Source: Phenylobacterium sp. SCN 70-31 (GTDB taxonomy: Bacteria > Pseudomonadota > Alphaproteobacteria > Caulobacterales > Caulobacteraceae). From it: a stretch of DNA of 63,374 bases. The stretch spans positions 1 through 63,374 of the forward strand of contig NZ_MEEX01000029.1 of NCBI RefSeq assembly GCF_001724605.1. Direction: 5' to 3'. The notes below the pieces were generated by a model. The model worked only from the letters and a program-made list of their open reading frames with translations. It ran no database searches and was not told where the DNA came from. Below, piece by piece: positions 17,138-26,160 of this stretch (positions are counted from its first letter, which is position 1; every line of letters starts with the position of its first letter). The translations under genes and the position numbers were made by a program.

Positions 17138-17917
17138 ATGATGAACGACGTGGGTGCGCCCGATTGGGCCGCGACGACGGCCGACCTGGAGCAGCTCCTG
17201 AGGCTGCGTTCGATCCCTTTCGGCATGAAGTTGTTCCGCGACCGGGCCGATATGGAGGCGATCCCGCGCATCCGGCGGCCGCAGCATGTGCACACGCTGG
17301 ATCAGGTGGTGGGCCAGGCTTCGCGCCTGGGCTGGACCGTGGGGATCACCGCCGACGACCTCGTGGGCGCCCAGTGCCGGGCGGTCGTGGGGCTGGGCGG
17401 GGCCAAGACCGACGACTGGAAATCGGGTCGCCACATGACCGGCGTCTGGTTCGAGACCGAGGCCGACGCCAGCGCGCACCAGGCGGCGATGGCCTGCGTG
17501 CCCGACGGCCAGTTCGAGGCGCTGGCGGTGGGGCCGCTGGCGTCGGGTAAGGTGGCGGACTGGGATATCGCCCTTTTCTATGCGACGCCCGGCGCGATGA
17601 TCTATTTCATCAATGGCCTGCAATGGTCGGGCTACAAGCGCTTCGACTGGAGCGTCGTGGGCGAGAGCGCCTGCGCCGACAGCTGGGGCCGGGCGCTTTC
17701 GAAGCGCGAGCCCAGCCTGTCGATCCCCTGCTTCGCCGAGCGCCGCTACGGCGGGGTGCTGGACGACGAGATGCTGATGGCCACACCGCCCGAACACCTG
17801 GGTAAGGCCATCGCCGGAATGCGTGCGCTGGCGAAGAACGGCTTCCGCTATCCCTTCCCCCAGTACGGCGTGCAGCAGGATGTCCGCGCCGGCATGGCGG
17901 TGAGCTACGGGCCGTAG
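17138..17917 (+). CDS. DUF169 family protein
   Basis: This 259-residue cytoplasmic protein starts LEQLLRLRSIPFGMKLF and later has LVGAQCRAVVGLGG and GPLASGKVADWDIALFY, the layout of the DUF169 (COG2043) family, which has no established reaction. Cysteines at CRAVVGLGG and IPCFAER are conserved-looking. Two adjacent ATGs (17138, 17141) follow a GGGGAGG site, and I give the first. The gene has its own promoter region, between a divergent lipoprotein gene and a small gene downstream. Confidence 0.78.
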   Translation: MMNDVGAPDWAATTADLEQLLRLRSIPFGMKLFRDRADMEAIPRIRRPQHVHTLDQVVGQASRLGWTVGITADDLVGAQCRAVVGLGGAKTDDWKSGRHMTGVWFETEADASAHQAAMACVPDGQFEALAVGPLASGKVADWDIALFYATPGAMIYFINGLQWSGYKRFDWSVVGESACADSWGRALSKREPSLSIPCFAERRYGGVLDDEMLMATPPEHLGKAIAGMRALAKNGFRYPFPQYGVQQDVRAGMAVSYGP

Positions 17918-18076
17918 GGGCTGGGTTTCGCGGTTCGAAGTCTTCGGCGCTGACGCGTCGCGTTCACTGAACGGCCGATAAACGCGTCCCTCAGGCCGGC
18001 CTCAGCCGGGCCGGCTCATCCTGTCGCCATCGTCCCGCGCCCCTGCGGGACTCGATGGAGATGTAAGGACAAGATC

Positions 18077-18286
18077 ATGGCGACCCTGCCCGCTGTTCGC
18101 TGGCGGCTCCTGGACCACGCCGCAGCCCGGCCTGTCGAGGTCGGCGAGGTGGTGTCGGTCGAGGCCGGCGGCATGCCGATCTTCCGCATCGTGGGGCTGG
18201 CCGGCCCCAACGCCTGGGTGGACGACCCGCGCCGCCCCGTGCGCCGGCTGATGCCGCTGGCCGCCTTCCGGTGGAAGGGGGCGTAG
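18077..18286 (+). CDS. Small hypothetical protein, 69 residues
   Basis: This short protein (MATLPAVRWRLLDHAA start) has the beta-rich look of a small barrel: EVGEVVSVEAGG, IFRIVGLAG, NAWVDD. The ATG at 18077 has AAGGA seven bases upstream. No family is recognised. It is convergent with an amidohydrolase gene. About 160 bases before it are non-coding, with GC-rich repeats of GGCCGGC. Confidence 0.6.
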   Translation: MATLPAVRWRLLDHAAARPVEVGEVVSVEAGGMPIFRIVGLAGPNAWVDDPRRPVRRLMPLAAFRWKGA

Positions 18287-18291
18287 GCGCG

Positions 18292-19764
18292 CTATGGCCC
18301 GCCGCCGCTGGCGCGCATGAGGTTCATGAACTCACGCCGGTTCCGCGGGCCGTAGGTGGCGAACGAGGGATTTGGCCGTTCGGCGTACTCGGCCTTGTCG
18401 CGGGCCACGGCATCGTGGGCCAGGTATTTCCGCACGGTCGCGGCGTCGAGGTCGTAGGGCTTCACCGCGTTCAGGCCGAACACCTTGGCGCGGAGCTCGG
18501 GGGTCATTCGCGGATAGCCGTGCTTCGCCTGGAGTTCGTCCGAGATCTGGAACGTCCGGAACGCCTGGATCTGGTCCTGGGGCGAGCCGTACCAGATGGA
18601 GTCGGTGCCCCAGAGCACGTTGTCCTCGCCCACCGCCTTGAACAGCTTGCCCATCATGTGCGCCGCGCTGGTGGGGTCGCGGGTGGAGACGAACCGCCAG
18701 GTCGAGCCCAGTTCCGCGTAGACGTTGCTGTTCGGCGCGATCCCGGCCTCGGCCAACGACGTCACCAGAGAGTCGACGCCGTCGGTCCGGGCGGGGTCGT
18801 GGGGCCCTTCGGCTTTCCCGGCCACATAGCCCGAGTGATAGATGAGAAAGTTCATGTCCGGGAACCGCTTGGCGATCGGCCCGATGTCCCGGCAGGTCGA
18901 GTGCTCGTAGCTCCTGGGGCCAAAGGGCAGCCCCTTATGGATGGCGATGTTCCTCACGCCCAGCTCGCGGGCCTTCTCGATGAAGGCCACGCCCACGTCG
19001 TCGGTCAGCCAGAAGCCTTCGCCGCCGGGACCCCACTGGGTGTAGGTCTTGAAGGCGGTGATACCGAAGCCCTTGAGGCGCGCCATGTCCTCCACGTCGC
19101 CCGGCTGGTTCGGATTGACCCGGGCGTGCAGCATTAGCCGCTTGGAGCCCTCCATCCTCTCGACGATGGCGCGGGTGGCGGCGGCCTCCTCGATGGTCAG
19201 TGGCTCGCCCTCGCGGGTGGAGGGGACGAACGAGAGCACCATGATGTCGGTGTCGGAATCGAGGAAGACGTCCTTCACGAACTCCTCGGCGCCCAGGCAG
19301 CGCAGATAGGCGAGATCGTCCGGCCCCTCGGCCAGTCCGCATTTGGCCTTGTCGAAGTCCGACAGGGGGCGTGCGCCCGGCGGCAAGGTCTTCAGCCAGG
19401 CGCCGGTCGGGTTCACGAAGTGGCCCTGGACGTCGAAGATGAACTCGGACTTTCCCAACTGCGCCTGGGCGAGCTGGGGCTCCAGGGCGGCGGCGTCCGC
19501 CACCTCGAAATAGCCGCCCGTGCGGCCCGCGGCGGCGTGAGCCGCGTTGAAGGCCGCCAACGTCGAGGCTGCGCCGCAGGCCGAGGTCAGGAATGTCCGC
19601 CGGCCCACGCCGAGACGCTTTGCGAAGCCCTCGGCGCGTTCGGAGGCGAGGTGGTTGGCGTAAATCTCGCTGCGGTCCAGCGGGATCGGGGCGAACTCGC
19701 CGTTCGAGGTGGAGTCCAGCTTGATCGGCAGGCGGCGGCCGTGTGGGTCGAGGTCGTCTGTCAT
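18292..19764 (-). CDS. Amidohydrolase family protein with Tat-type signal
   Basis: This 490-residue metal-dependent hydrolase belongs to the amidohydrolase-2 (COG2159) group. Metal-site histidines and aspartate are seen in DVQGHFVNP, NIAIHKGLPFGP, LIYHSGYVAG and WGTDSIWYGSP. A VGRRTFLTSACGAAS segment around residues 52-67 is a twin-arginine motif followed by a hydrophobic run and AHA, so export by Tat is likely despite an unusually long n-region. I take the ATG at 19764 because GGGAG lies upstream and the product begins MTDDLDPHG. It is followed, convergently, by the small gene at 18077. Confidence 0.88.
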   Translation of the reverse strand: MTDDLDPHGRRLPIKLDSTSNGEFAPIPLDRSEIYANHLASERAEGFAKRLGVGRRTFLTSACGAASTLAAFNAAHAAAGRTGGYFEVADAAALEPQLAQAQLGKSEFIFDVQGHFVNPTGAWLKTLPPGARPLSDFDKAKCGLAEGPDDLAYLRCLGAEEFVKDVFLDSDTDIMVLSFVPSTREGEPLTIEEAAATRAIVERMEGSKRLMLHARVNPNQPGDVEDMARLKGFGITAFKTYTQWGPGGEGFWLTDDVGVAFIEKARELGVRNIAIHKGLPFGPRSYEHSTCRDIGPIAKRFPDMNFLIYHSGYVAGKAEGPHDPARTDGVDSLVTSLAEAGIAPNSNVYAELGSTWRFVSTRDPTSAAHMMGKLFKAVGEDNVLWGTDSIWYGSPQDQIQAFRTFQISDELQAKHGYPRMTPELRAKVFGLNAVKPYDLDAATVRKYLAHDAVARDKAEYAERPNPSFATYGPRNRREFMNLMRASGGGP

Positions 19765-19839
19765 GGCGTTTCTCCCGTTTGCCCGCGCCGGAAGACTGTC
19801 ACGGCGGGGGAGGGGCCACAACGAACGGGGCCGTGAAGG

Positions 19840-21000
19840 CTACTTCGCGGCCGCCCGGATCGCCTCGTAGAGCGCGAGCCGCGCCGCGCCCAGCTCCTGG
19901 CCCACGGCGGTCGGCCAGGCGGAGTTGACCACCACGACCAGCTTCTCCTCGGGCACGATCAGGATTCCCTGGCCGAAGATGCCGCGCGCCTCGTAGCCGC
20001 CCTGGGGCCGCATCCACCAGAAGTAGCCGTAGCCGGGCGGTGGCGCGCCCTTGACGATCTGGGGCGTCGTCGCCTCGGTGGTCCAGCCATCGGGCAGGAC
20101 GGCCGTCCCGTCGGCCATGCCTCCGTCCAGCATGAATTGTCCGATGCGGCCGTAGTCGCGCAGCGTGATCGACATGCAGCAGCCGCCCCGCTCATGGCCG
20201 GCGGGATCCACCATCCAGATGGCGTCGCGCTCCATGCCATAGGGCCGCCAGATCTTCTCCGAGGCGTAGGCGGCCAGGCTCTTGCCGGTGGCGCGCGAGA
20301 CCAGGATGCCCACGAGGTCGGTCTCGCCGGTGTTGTAGTTGAACAGGGTCCCCGGCTCGTGCGCGCGGGGCAGGCGGGCCATGTAGGTGACCAACGGATT
20401 CTTGCCGGGCTCGATCGGCAGGCTGACCGAGCGGGCCACGTCGGAGTTCGGATCGGCGTAGTCCTCGTTCCACTTCACGCCCGAACTCATCATCAGGAGC
20501 TGGCGGACGGTGACGCCGTCGTAGCCCGAGCCCTTGAGTTCGGGGATGTAGTCGGTGACGGGCGACGCGAGGCTCGTGATCTTTCCGTCGCGGATCGCGG
20601 CGCCTGCGAGGGTGGACGTCACCGACTTGGCCACCGAGAACGAGGTCCAGCGGTCGTCGGGCCCGCGGCCGAGGCCGTATTCCTCGAGGACGATCTGGCC
20701 ATCCTTCAGCACCAGGACGCCCGAAACGCGATGCGCGTCCATGTAGTCGCGCACGGTCCAGGACTTGCCGGCGTGCGTCCAGGTGGGCGCGACCTGGCGG
20801 GCGGCCCTGGGCAGCGGGCGCACCTTGTCGCCCCGGGCCACGGTCTCGACCTTGTAGACGCTCTCGATCGAGCGGTACCAGTCCGCCTGCTGCTGTGGCG
20901 ACCAGACGAGGATCGAGGGTACGTCCGGCTTTACGGGAACCTGGGCGGCCGCCCCGCCGCCGAACGCCAGCGCCGCCGCCAGCCCGAGAACAGTCCGCAT
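19840..21000 (-). CDS. Class C beta-lactamase-like serine hydrolase, secreted
   Basis: This 386-residue protein has a signal peptide (MRTVLGLAAALAFGGGAAAQ). The SxxK nucleophile motif is in TSFSVAKSVTS, the YxN-equivalent in FNYNTGETD, and GIFGQGILIVP stands at the KTG-like position. Such COG1680 proteins include esterases, 6-aminohexanoate-dimer hydrolases and D-aminopeptidases; drug resistance need not be implied. The ATG at 21000 follows GGGAGG. It lies between a TPR gene and the Tat-exported amidohydrolase, perhaps co-transcribed with them. Confidence 0.88.
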   Translation of the reverse strand: MRTVLGLAAALAFGGGAAAQVPVKPDVPSILVWSPQQQADWYRSIESVYKVETVARGDKVRPLPRAARQVAPTWTHAGKSWTVRDYMDAHRVSGVLVLKDGQIVLEEYGLGRGPDDRWTSFSVAKSVTSTLAGAAIRDGKITSLASPVTDYIPELKGSGYDGVTVRQLLMMSSGVKWNEDYADPNSDVARSVSLPIEPGKNPLVTYMARLPRAHEPGTLFNYNTGETDLVGILVSRATGKSLAAYASEKIWRPYGMERDAIWMVDPAGHERGGCCMSITLRDYGRIGQFMLDGGMADGTAVLPDGWTTEATTPQIVKGAPPPGYGYFWWMRPQGGYEARGIFGQGILIVPEEKLVVVVNSAWPTAVGQELGAARLALYEAIRAAAK

Positions 21001-21068
21001 ATTCGAAACCTCCCCATGTTTTGCCAAGCAGGCTAGGGGGCCACGTCGTCGGCGCCTAGTCGTCCGCC

Positions 21069-22361
21069 TCACATGGCCCGGCGCGCATATCCCGGAAGCG
21101 GGATCGCGCCGGCGCGTTCGGCCCGCAGCGCCGTCTCCAGTCGCGCGTCGCCGGCGCGGCCGGCTGCGGCGATGAGAGTGAGATCCAGGACGTCCCGCTG
21201 GGCGTGACTGCCGCCGAAGCGGTGGAGGCGGTCGCGCGCGTCGCCCAGCAGGCGCGCGGCGCGGGCGTAGTCGCCGTCGCCGAAGGCGCGGATGGCCTCG
21301 CACGCCGGCAGGCCTGCGTCGCGTACGAATCCGGCGTTGTCGCCCGGGCCCCGCAGCGCCGCCGACTGGGCCTCCAGCAGGGCCGTAGTCTCGGTCTCGC
21401 GGCCGGCCCCGACGAAGGCCATCATCGCATGGACGTCGACGAAGGCCGACTGGCCGCGCGGCTCGCGGGCGAAGTTGTCGGCCAGCGCCCCCCAGCGTTC
21501 CCCGCAATCCACGCCCAGGAGATGGAGCCGCCAGAGCAGGGCGGCGGCGTCCACCATGTCGAACGCGAAGGTCGACCCCTCGCCGTAGAGCGGCCCGTCG
21601 TAGAGTTCGAGCGCCGCGTCGGTCTCGCCGAGGCCGAGGTGGAACAGGGCCGTGTGCCACCAGTTGTGGACGCCGAGCTGAGCCTCCGGTTGCCAGGCGG
21701 TGTTCTCGTGGCGCATCCAGCGGACGCCGTCGGCGTGGCGGCCCTGCATGACCATGACATGCGCCACGGCGTGCTGGCCCCAGTTGTTGGTGGGCTCGAG
21801 GGCGACGGACCAGCGCCCGGCCGCCTCGGCCTCCTCGTAGCGGCCGGTCTCCTCCAGCCCGAACGCCAGCAAGCCCTGGATCGCGTGCCATTCCGGGCGG
21901 TCGGGGGACCAGGCGGGCAGCGCCGCGGCGATCCGGTCATGCAGGCCGTGCGCATCGCCCAGCAGGAAGTCCAGGGTCTGGCCCACCTGGAGCGCCAGGA
22001 CATCGTGCGGATGCTCGCGCGAGACCTCGGTCATGATGCGGGCTGCCGCCTGGACCTCGCCCGCCACCAGGCGATCCAGCGCGGCGACGTGGCCGGCTTC
22101 GCGGGTGTTCATCGGCAGGCCGCGGGCCGTCTCCAGGGCGTGCAGACCCATCGCCGCCACTTCGGTGTTGGCCGCGACCAGCGTCATCCAGGCCTTGAGC
22201 GCGTGGGCCATGACGAACCCGGGGCTGTCGGAGAGGGCGGCCTTCAGGGGCGAGAAGCTGTCGCCGGCGTAGCAGTGGAAGCGTTCGCGGGCGGTCTGAT
22301 AGAGGTCGGCCGCGGCAGCGCTCGCCCCGGTCATCTCCAGGCCGTGATGGTCCCTCGTCAT
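21069..22361 (-). CDS. TPR-repeat protein (TTC38-like)
   Basis: This 430-residue soluble helical protein contains stacked tetratricopeptide-like helices, such as ALKAWMTLVAANTEVAAMG and GRYEEAEAAGRWSVALEPTN. The motif WGQHAVAHVMVMQGRHADG followed by VHNWWHTALFHL is characteristic of the TTC38-type family. The function is unknown. The ATG at 22361 has GAGGA seven bases upstream; frames extending further lack such support. It is followed on the same strand by the serine hydrolase. Confidence 0.82.
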   Translation of the reverse strand: MTRDHHGLEMTGASAAAADLYQTARERFHCYAGDSFSPLKAALSDSPGFVMAHALKAWMTLVAANTEVAAMGLHALETARGLPMNTREAGHVAALDRLVAGEVQAAARIMTEVSREHPHDVLALQVGQTLDFLLGDAHGLHDRIAAALPAWSPDRPEWHAIQGLLAFGLEETGRYEEAEAAGRWSVALEPTNNWGQHAVAHVMVMQGRHADGVRWMRHENTAWQPEAQLGVHNWWHTALFHLGLGETDAALELYDGPLYGEGSTFAFDMVDAAALLWRLHLLGVDCGERWGALADNFAREPRGQSAFVDVHAMMAFVGAGRETETTALLEAQSAALRGPGDNAGFVRDAGLPACEAIRAFGDGDYARAARLLGDARDRLHRFGGSHAQRDVLDLTLIAAAGRAGDARLETALRAERAGAIPLPGYARRAM

Positions 22362-22544
22362 GCGCGCGTCCTCGGATCGGGGCCGCATCCTGCCATCGCG
22401 CGGCTCTAGGTCGATCCTGGGGGGCGGGCGCGCTGGCGTCATCTCCAAATGTGGGGGCGAAACCGATCATGCGCTGGCTTGCCGCCTGGTCTCGCCGGCA
22501 AGGGCTGAATTTCCCGGTGACCGCGTTCCGCGCTATGCGGGGGC

Positions 22545-23657
22545 ATGGCCGAGTTCGATTTCGATGCGGTGGTCGTGGGCGCGGGAGCCGTGGGGCTGGC
22601 GTGCGGCTACGCCCTCTCGCGGCGCGGCCTGGTCGTGGCGGTGCTGGAGCAGGACGCGGCCATCGGCCAGGGCGTCTCCTCGCGGAACTCCGAGGTGATC
22701 CACGCGGGCCTCTACTACCCCACCGGTTCGCTGAAGGCGCGGCTGTGCGTGGCGGGGCGGCGAAGGCTGTACGCCTTCTGCGACGCGCACCACGTCGAAT
22801 ACGACCGCTGCGGCAAGCTCGTGGTGGCGACGACCGAGGCCGAGCTGCCGCGGCTGGCGGCTATCCTGGAGCAGGCCCGGCTCAACGACGTGGAGGGCAT
22901 GACGGAACTGAGCCGTGACCAGACCCTGGCGCTGGAGCCGGAGCTGGCCTGCGCCGGCGCCCTGCTGTCGCCTGAGAGCGGGGTGTTCGAGAGCCACGCC
23001 TACATGCTGGCGCTGCAAGGGGAGATCGAGGCGGCCGGCGGCGCGGTGGTGCTGTCCACGCCGTTCGAGGCGGCGACGCCGCTGGAGACGGGCGGGTTCG
23101 AGGTGCGCGCGGGCGGCGCCGAGCCCACCACGCTGACCTGCCGCCTTCTGGTGACCGCGCCCGGCCTGTCGGCCCAGGCGGTGGCCGGGCGGATCGAGGG
23201 GTTCCCCGCGGACCTGATCCCGCAGGCCCACTACGGCAAGGGCGTCTATTTCCGGCTTTCGGGCAAGGCGCCGTTCCGCCGCCTGATCTATCCGCCGCCC
23301 ATTCCGGGCGCGCTGGGCACCCACTATCGCCGCGACCTGGGCGGGCAGGGGGTTTTCGGGCCCGACCTGTCGTACGTGGAGGCGCCTGACTACAGCGTCG
23401 ATCCGTCCAAGGCGGGCGAGTTCTATCGCTACATCCGCAAGTTCTGGCCGGGGCTGCCCGAGGGCGCGCTCAGTCCCGATTATGCGGGCGTGCGGCCCAA
23501 GCTGCACGGTCCGGGCGAGCCCCAGCCCGACTTCCGCCTCGACGGCGCGGACATCCACGGGCTGCCCGGGCTGGTGGTGCTGTTCGGGATCGAGAGCCCC
23601 GGCCTGACCTCGTCCCTGGCGATCGGCGAGGAGGTGGCGGCGCGGCTGGGACTGTGA
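22545..23657 (+). CDS. FAD-dependent oxidoreductase, L-2-hydroxyglutarate dehydrogenase-like
   Basis: This 370-residue flavoprotein begins with the dinucleotide-binding VVVGAGAVGLACGYALSRRG. It contains SSRNSEVIHAGLYYPTGSLK, the signature of the LhgO/L-2-hydroxyglutarate oxidase group. It probably oxidises an L-2-hydroxy acid at the membrane or in the cytosol. The C-terminal GLVVLFGIESPGLTSSLAIG completes the FAD site. The ATG at 22545 is preceded by only weak ribosome-site sequence. It is followed by a promoter-like spacer and the nitronate monooxygenase. Confidence 0.9.
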   Translation: MAEFDFDAVVVGAGAVGLACGYALSRRGLVVAVLEQDAAIGQGVSSRNSEVIHAGLYYPTGSLKARLCVAGRRRLYAFCDAHHVEYDRCGKLVVATTEAELPRLAAILEQARLNDVEGMTELSRDQTLALEPELACAGALLSPESGVFESHAYMLALQGEIEAAGGAVVLSTPFEAATPLETGGFEVRAGGAEPTTLTCRLLVTAPGLSAQAVAGRIEGFPADLIPQAHYGKGVYFRLSGKAPFRRLIYPPPIPGALGTHYRRDLGGQGVFGPDLSYVEAPDYSVDPSKAGEFYRYIRKFWPGLPEGALSPDYAGVRPKLHGPGEPQPDFRLDGADIHGLPGLVVLFGIESPGLTSSLAIGEEVAARLGL

Positions 23658-23683
23658 CGCTACATGCTTCCCCGATCTTTCAT

Positions 23684-23701
23684 GAACCGGAATTCTTGTT
23701 C
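23684..23701. promoter_or_regulatory. Second copy of the 18-bp operator candidate
   Basis: GAACCGGAATTCTTGTTC is almost the same as the sequence at 2531-2548 and is palindromic at 14 of 18 positions. It lies 67 bases before the nitronate monooxygenase start and is followed by ATATTAA, which could be part of the promoter. I infer that the same regulator acts at both loci. Confidence 0.5.
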
Positions 23702-23768
23702 ATATTAAGTGGCCGCCTGGATCCGACGCCGTCGCGGCGATAGTTCCGGGCAGAGGGAGAGACGTCGC

Positions 23769-24710
23769 ATGAAGAACCGTATCACCGAGATCCTGGGCAG
23801 CCGGTATCCGATCCTCCAGGCGCCGATGGGCTGGATCGCCCGCGCGCAACTGGCCAGCGCCGTGTCGAACGCGGGCGGGTTCGGCATCATCGAGACGTCG
23901 TCGGGCCGGCTGGACGAACTGCGCGAGGAGTTCGTGAAGATGAAGACCCTCACGGACAAGCCGTGGGGGATCAACGTGGCCCAGGCCTTCGTGCGCGACC
24001 CCGACATCGTGAGCTTCGTGGCCGACCAGGGCGTGAAGTTCGTCACGACCTCCGCAGGCGATCCGAACAAGTACTGCGAGGCGCTGAAGGGCCGGGGTCT
24101 GACGGTGTTCCACGTGGTGCCCACGCTGGCGGCGGCGCAGAAGGCGGTGGCGGCGGGCGTCGACGGCCTGGTCGTCGAGGGCGGCGAGGGCGGCGGCTTC
24201 AAGAACAGCCGCGACGTGGCCACGATGGTCCTGCTCCCGCTGATCTGCAGCAAGCTCGGCGTGCCGGTGATCGCGGCGGGCGGGATCACCGACGGTCGCT
24301 CGATGGCGGCGGCGTTCGCCCTGGGCGCCGAGGGCGTGCAGATGGGCACCCGCATGGTCTCGGCGGCCGAGAGCCCGGTCCACCGGAACTGGAAGGACAT
24401 GATCGTGAACGCCAAGGAGACCGACACGGTCTTCCTGAACCGACAGGGGCCGGGGCCGGCGCTGCGGGCGCTGCGCACCGAGCGGACCACCCGGCTGGAG
24501 CTGGAGCCGCCGGCCAACATCATGGGCGAACTGGCGAACGCGCTCGACCTCTACTTCGGCGGCGACATGGAGGCGGCGATCGCGCTGTCCGGCCAGGTGG
24601 CGGGGCGCATCGAGAGCGTGAAGCCGGTGGCCGAGATCCTGGCCGAGACGATCGCCGAGTTCGAGGCGGTGACCGCGGAGCTGGGCGCGAAGTACGGCCG
24701 CGCGGGCTGA
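23769..24710 (+). CDS. Nitronate monooxygenase family protein
   Basis: This 313-residue FMN TIM-barrel protein has a canonical start (ILGSRYPILQAPMGWIA) and VEGGEGGGF, VPVIAAGGITDGRSMAAA and EGVQMGTRMV, which bind FMN phosphate. Many members of this group are not true nitronate oxidases; some are enoyl reductase-like. The ATG at 23769 follows GGGAGAG. The shared operator with the enoyl-CoA hydratase locus suggests a place in acyl-CoA or aromatic catabolism. Confidence 0.9.
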   Translation: MKNRITEILGSRYPILQAPMGWIARAQLASAVSNAGGFGIIETSSGRLDELREEFVKMKTLTDKPWGINVAQAFVRDPDIVSFVADQGVKFVTTSAGDPNKYCEALKGRGLTVFHVVPTLAAAQKAVAAGVDGLVVEGGEGGGFKNSRDVATMVLLPLICSKLGVPVIAAGGITDGRSMAAAFALGAEGVQMGTRMVSAAESPVHRNWKDMIVNAKETDTVFLNRQGPGPALRALRTERTTRLELEPPANIMGELANALDLYFGGDMEAAIALSGQVAGRIESVKPVAEILAETIAEFEAVTAELGAKYGRAG

Positions 24711-24754
24711 ACGGTAGAACCGCGAGACCGCGAAGCGGCGCCTCTCGAATTTCG

Positions 24755-24880
24755 ACAACCACGGAAGGACACGGAGGCGAAGCTGCGATTTCCGTGCCTT
24801 CTGTGTTTTCCGTGGTTTTCCATGATGGAGCCTCCGCTCGCGCGGAGGCTCGGGGACTGGGCCCTTTCGTGTGGGTTCGT
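24755..24880. repeat. Non-coding palindromic repeat, copy 2
   Basis: Between the stops of two convergent genes lies a segment with CCACGGAAGGACACGGA, GGCGAAGCTGCGATTTCCG, TGTTTTCCGTGGTTTTCC and the 10-bp hairpin at 24828-24851 (same stem as at 70-93, loop differing by one base). The order of elements matches copy 1 at the left edge of the window. It fills the whole intergenic space and contains no gene. Confidence 0.6.
24828..24851. terminator. GC-rich hairpin in repeat copy 2
   Basis: A perfect 10-bp stem GAGCCTCCGC / GCGGAGGCTC with loop TCGC lies between the convergent nitronate monooxygenase and sugar dehydrogenase genes. It could serve as a two-way terminator, but no T-run follows. Confidence 0.35.
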
Positions 24881-24909
24881 GGCTCGAAAGGATGCTTGCG
24901 GGGGGCCGC

Positions 24910-26145
24910 CTACTTCGGCGCGACGCGCAGCACGCGGCCCTTGTCGTTGTCGGTGGCGACATACAGCGCGCCGTCCGGGCCGACCACGACGTCGCGCAGG
25001 CGCTCGCCCACCTCTGTCAACAGGCGCTCCTCGCCCACGACGCGCTCGCCGTCGAGAGTCAGCCGGGCCAGATATTTGGGCGCAAGGCCGGCGACGAACA
25101 GGCTGCCCGTCCAGGCCGGAACCGTGTCGGACGTATAGAAGGCCATGCCGCCCGGCGCGATCACGGGATCCCAGTAGTAGACCGGCTGCTCCATGCCGGC
25201 CTGCTGGGTGATCCCGCCGGTGATGGCCCCGCCGGCGTACTCGATCCCGTAGGCGATGGTGGGCCAGCCGTAGTCCTTGCCGGCGCGGACGATGTTGAGC
25301 TCATCGCCGCCGCGCGTCCCGTGCTCGACCTCCCAGAGCTCGCCGGTCTGCGGATGTAGGGCCGCGCCCAGGATGTTGCGGTGACCGATGGAATAGATCT
25401 CGCCCGGCACACCGGTTTTGCCGACGAACGGATTGTCCTTGGGAACGGAGCCGTCAGCGTTGATCCGGACCACCTTGCCCAAGGTCCCGTCCATCCTCTG
25501 GGCCTGCATGCGGCCCTCGGTGATCGAGCGTTCGCCGCCCGTGATGAACAGCGTGCCGTCGCGGGCGAAGACCAGGCGACCGCCGTAATGCTTGGTGGAG
25601 GCCAGAGCGGGCGTCTGGCGCCAGATCACCTCGACCCCCTCCAGCCGCGGGGCGCCGCCGTCCAGCGCCAGCCGGCCCCTGGCGACGGCGGCGTTGTTCT
25701 TCCCGCCCTTCGGCGGCTCGGCGTAGAACAGGTAGACGAGGCCGTTCCGCGCGTAGTCCGGGTCGATGGCGAGGCCCAGGAGACCGCCCTGGTCCCGCGC
25801 GTCGACGGCGGGCACGCCCGCGACCGGGGGCGAGAGCACGCCGTCCTTGAAGTGGCGCAGGCGGCCGGGCTTCTCGGTGATCAACAGGCTCCCGTCGGGC
25901 AGGAAGGCCAGGCCCCAGGGCTTGGAGATTCCCGTGACGTAATCGCTGACGTCGTAGGTCACGTTCGCCTTGATCTCGGGCGCGCGGGTCTGGCCCGCGA
26001 AGGCCGGCTGCTGGCCCTTGCCGTTGGCGGCCCCGGTCTCGACGGGTGCTCCCCGGGTCCGGGTCTCGGATTGCGCCGCGCTGCGGTCGGCGTTGCAGGC
26101 GGCGAGCACGGCGGCGGCGCCGGCGGCGAGCATCAGCGATTTCAT
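24910..26145 (-). CDS. PQQ-dependent sugar dehydrogenase-like lipoprotein
   Basis: This 411-residue protein has a lipoprotein signal (lipobox LAAC at residues 13-16), so it sits in the envelope. The beta-propeller repeats KPWGLAFLPDGSLLITEKPGR, DQGGLLGLAIDPDYARN and YSIGHRNILGAALHPQTG are those of the soluble aldose dehydrogenase (Asd/YliI) family. That family uses pyrroloquinoline quinone and calcium to oxidise sugars. GHRN and the EHGTRGGDELN block contain the catalytic histidine region and calcium ligands. No PQQ synthesis genes are in the window. Confidence 0.88.
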   Translation of the reverse strand: MKSLMLAAGAAAVLAACNADRSAAQSETRTRGAPVETGAANGKGQQPAFAGQTRAPEIKANVTYDVSDYVTGISKPWGLAFLPDGSLLITEKPGRLRHFKDGVLSPPVAGVPAVDARDQGGLLGLAIDPDYARNGLVYLFYAEPPKGGKNNAAVARGRLALDGGAPRLEGVEVIWRQTPALASTKHYGGRLVFARDGTLFITGGERSITEGRMQAQRMDGTLGKVVRINADGSVPKDNPFVGKTGVPGEIYSIGHRNILGAALHPQTGELWEVEHGTRGGDELNIVRAGKDYGWPTIAYGIEYAGGAITGGITQQAGMEQPVYYWDPVIAPGGMAFYTSDTVPAWTGSLFVAGLAPKYLARLTLDGERVVGEERLLTEVGERLRDVVVGPDGALYVATDNDKGRVLRVAPK

Positions 26146-26160
26146 GGGTCGTCCTCGTCC

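Noticed and set aside
19840..21891. N-terminal extension of the serine hydrolase to 683 residues
   Set aside because: The upstream part is antisense-type low-complexity sequence inside the TPR gene. A signal peptide and strong ribosome site mark the start at 21000.
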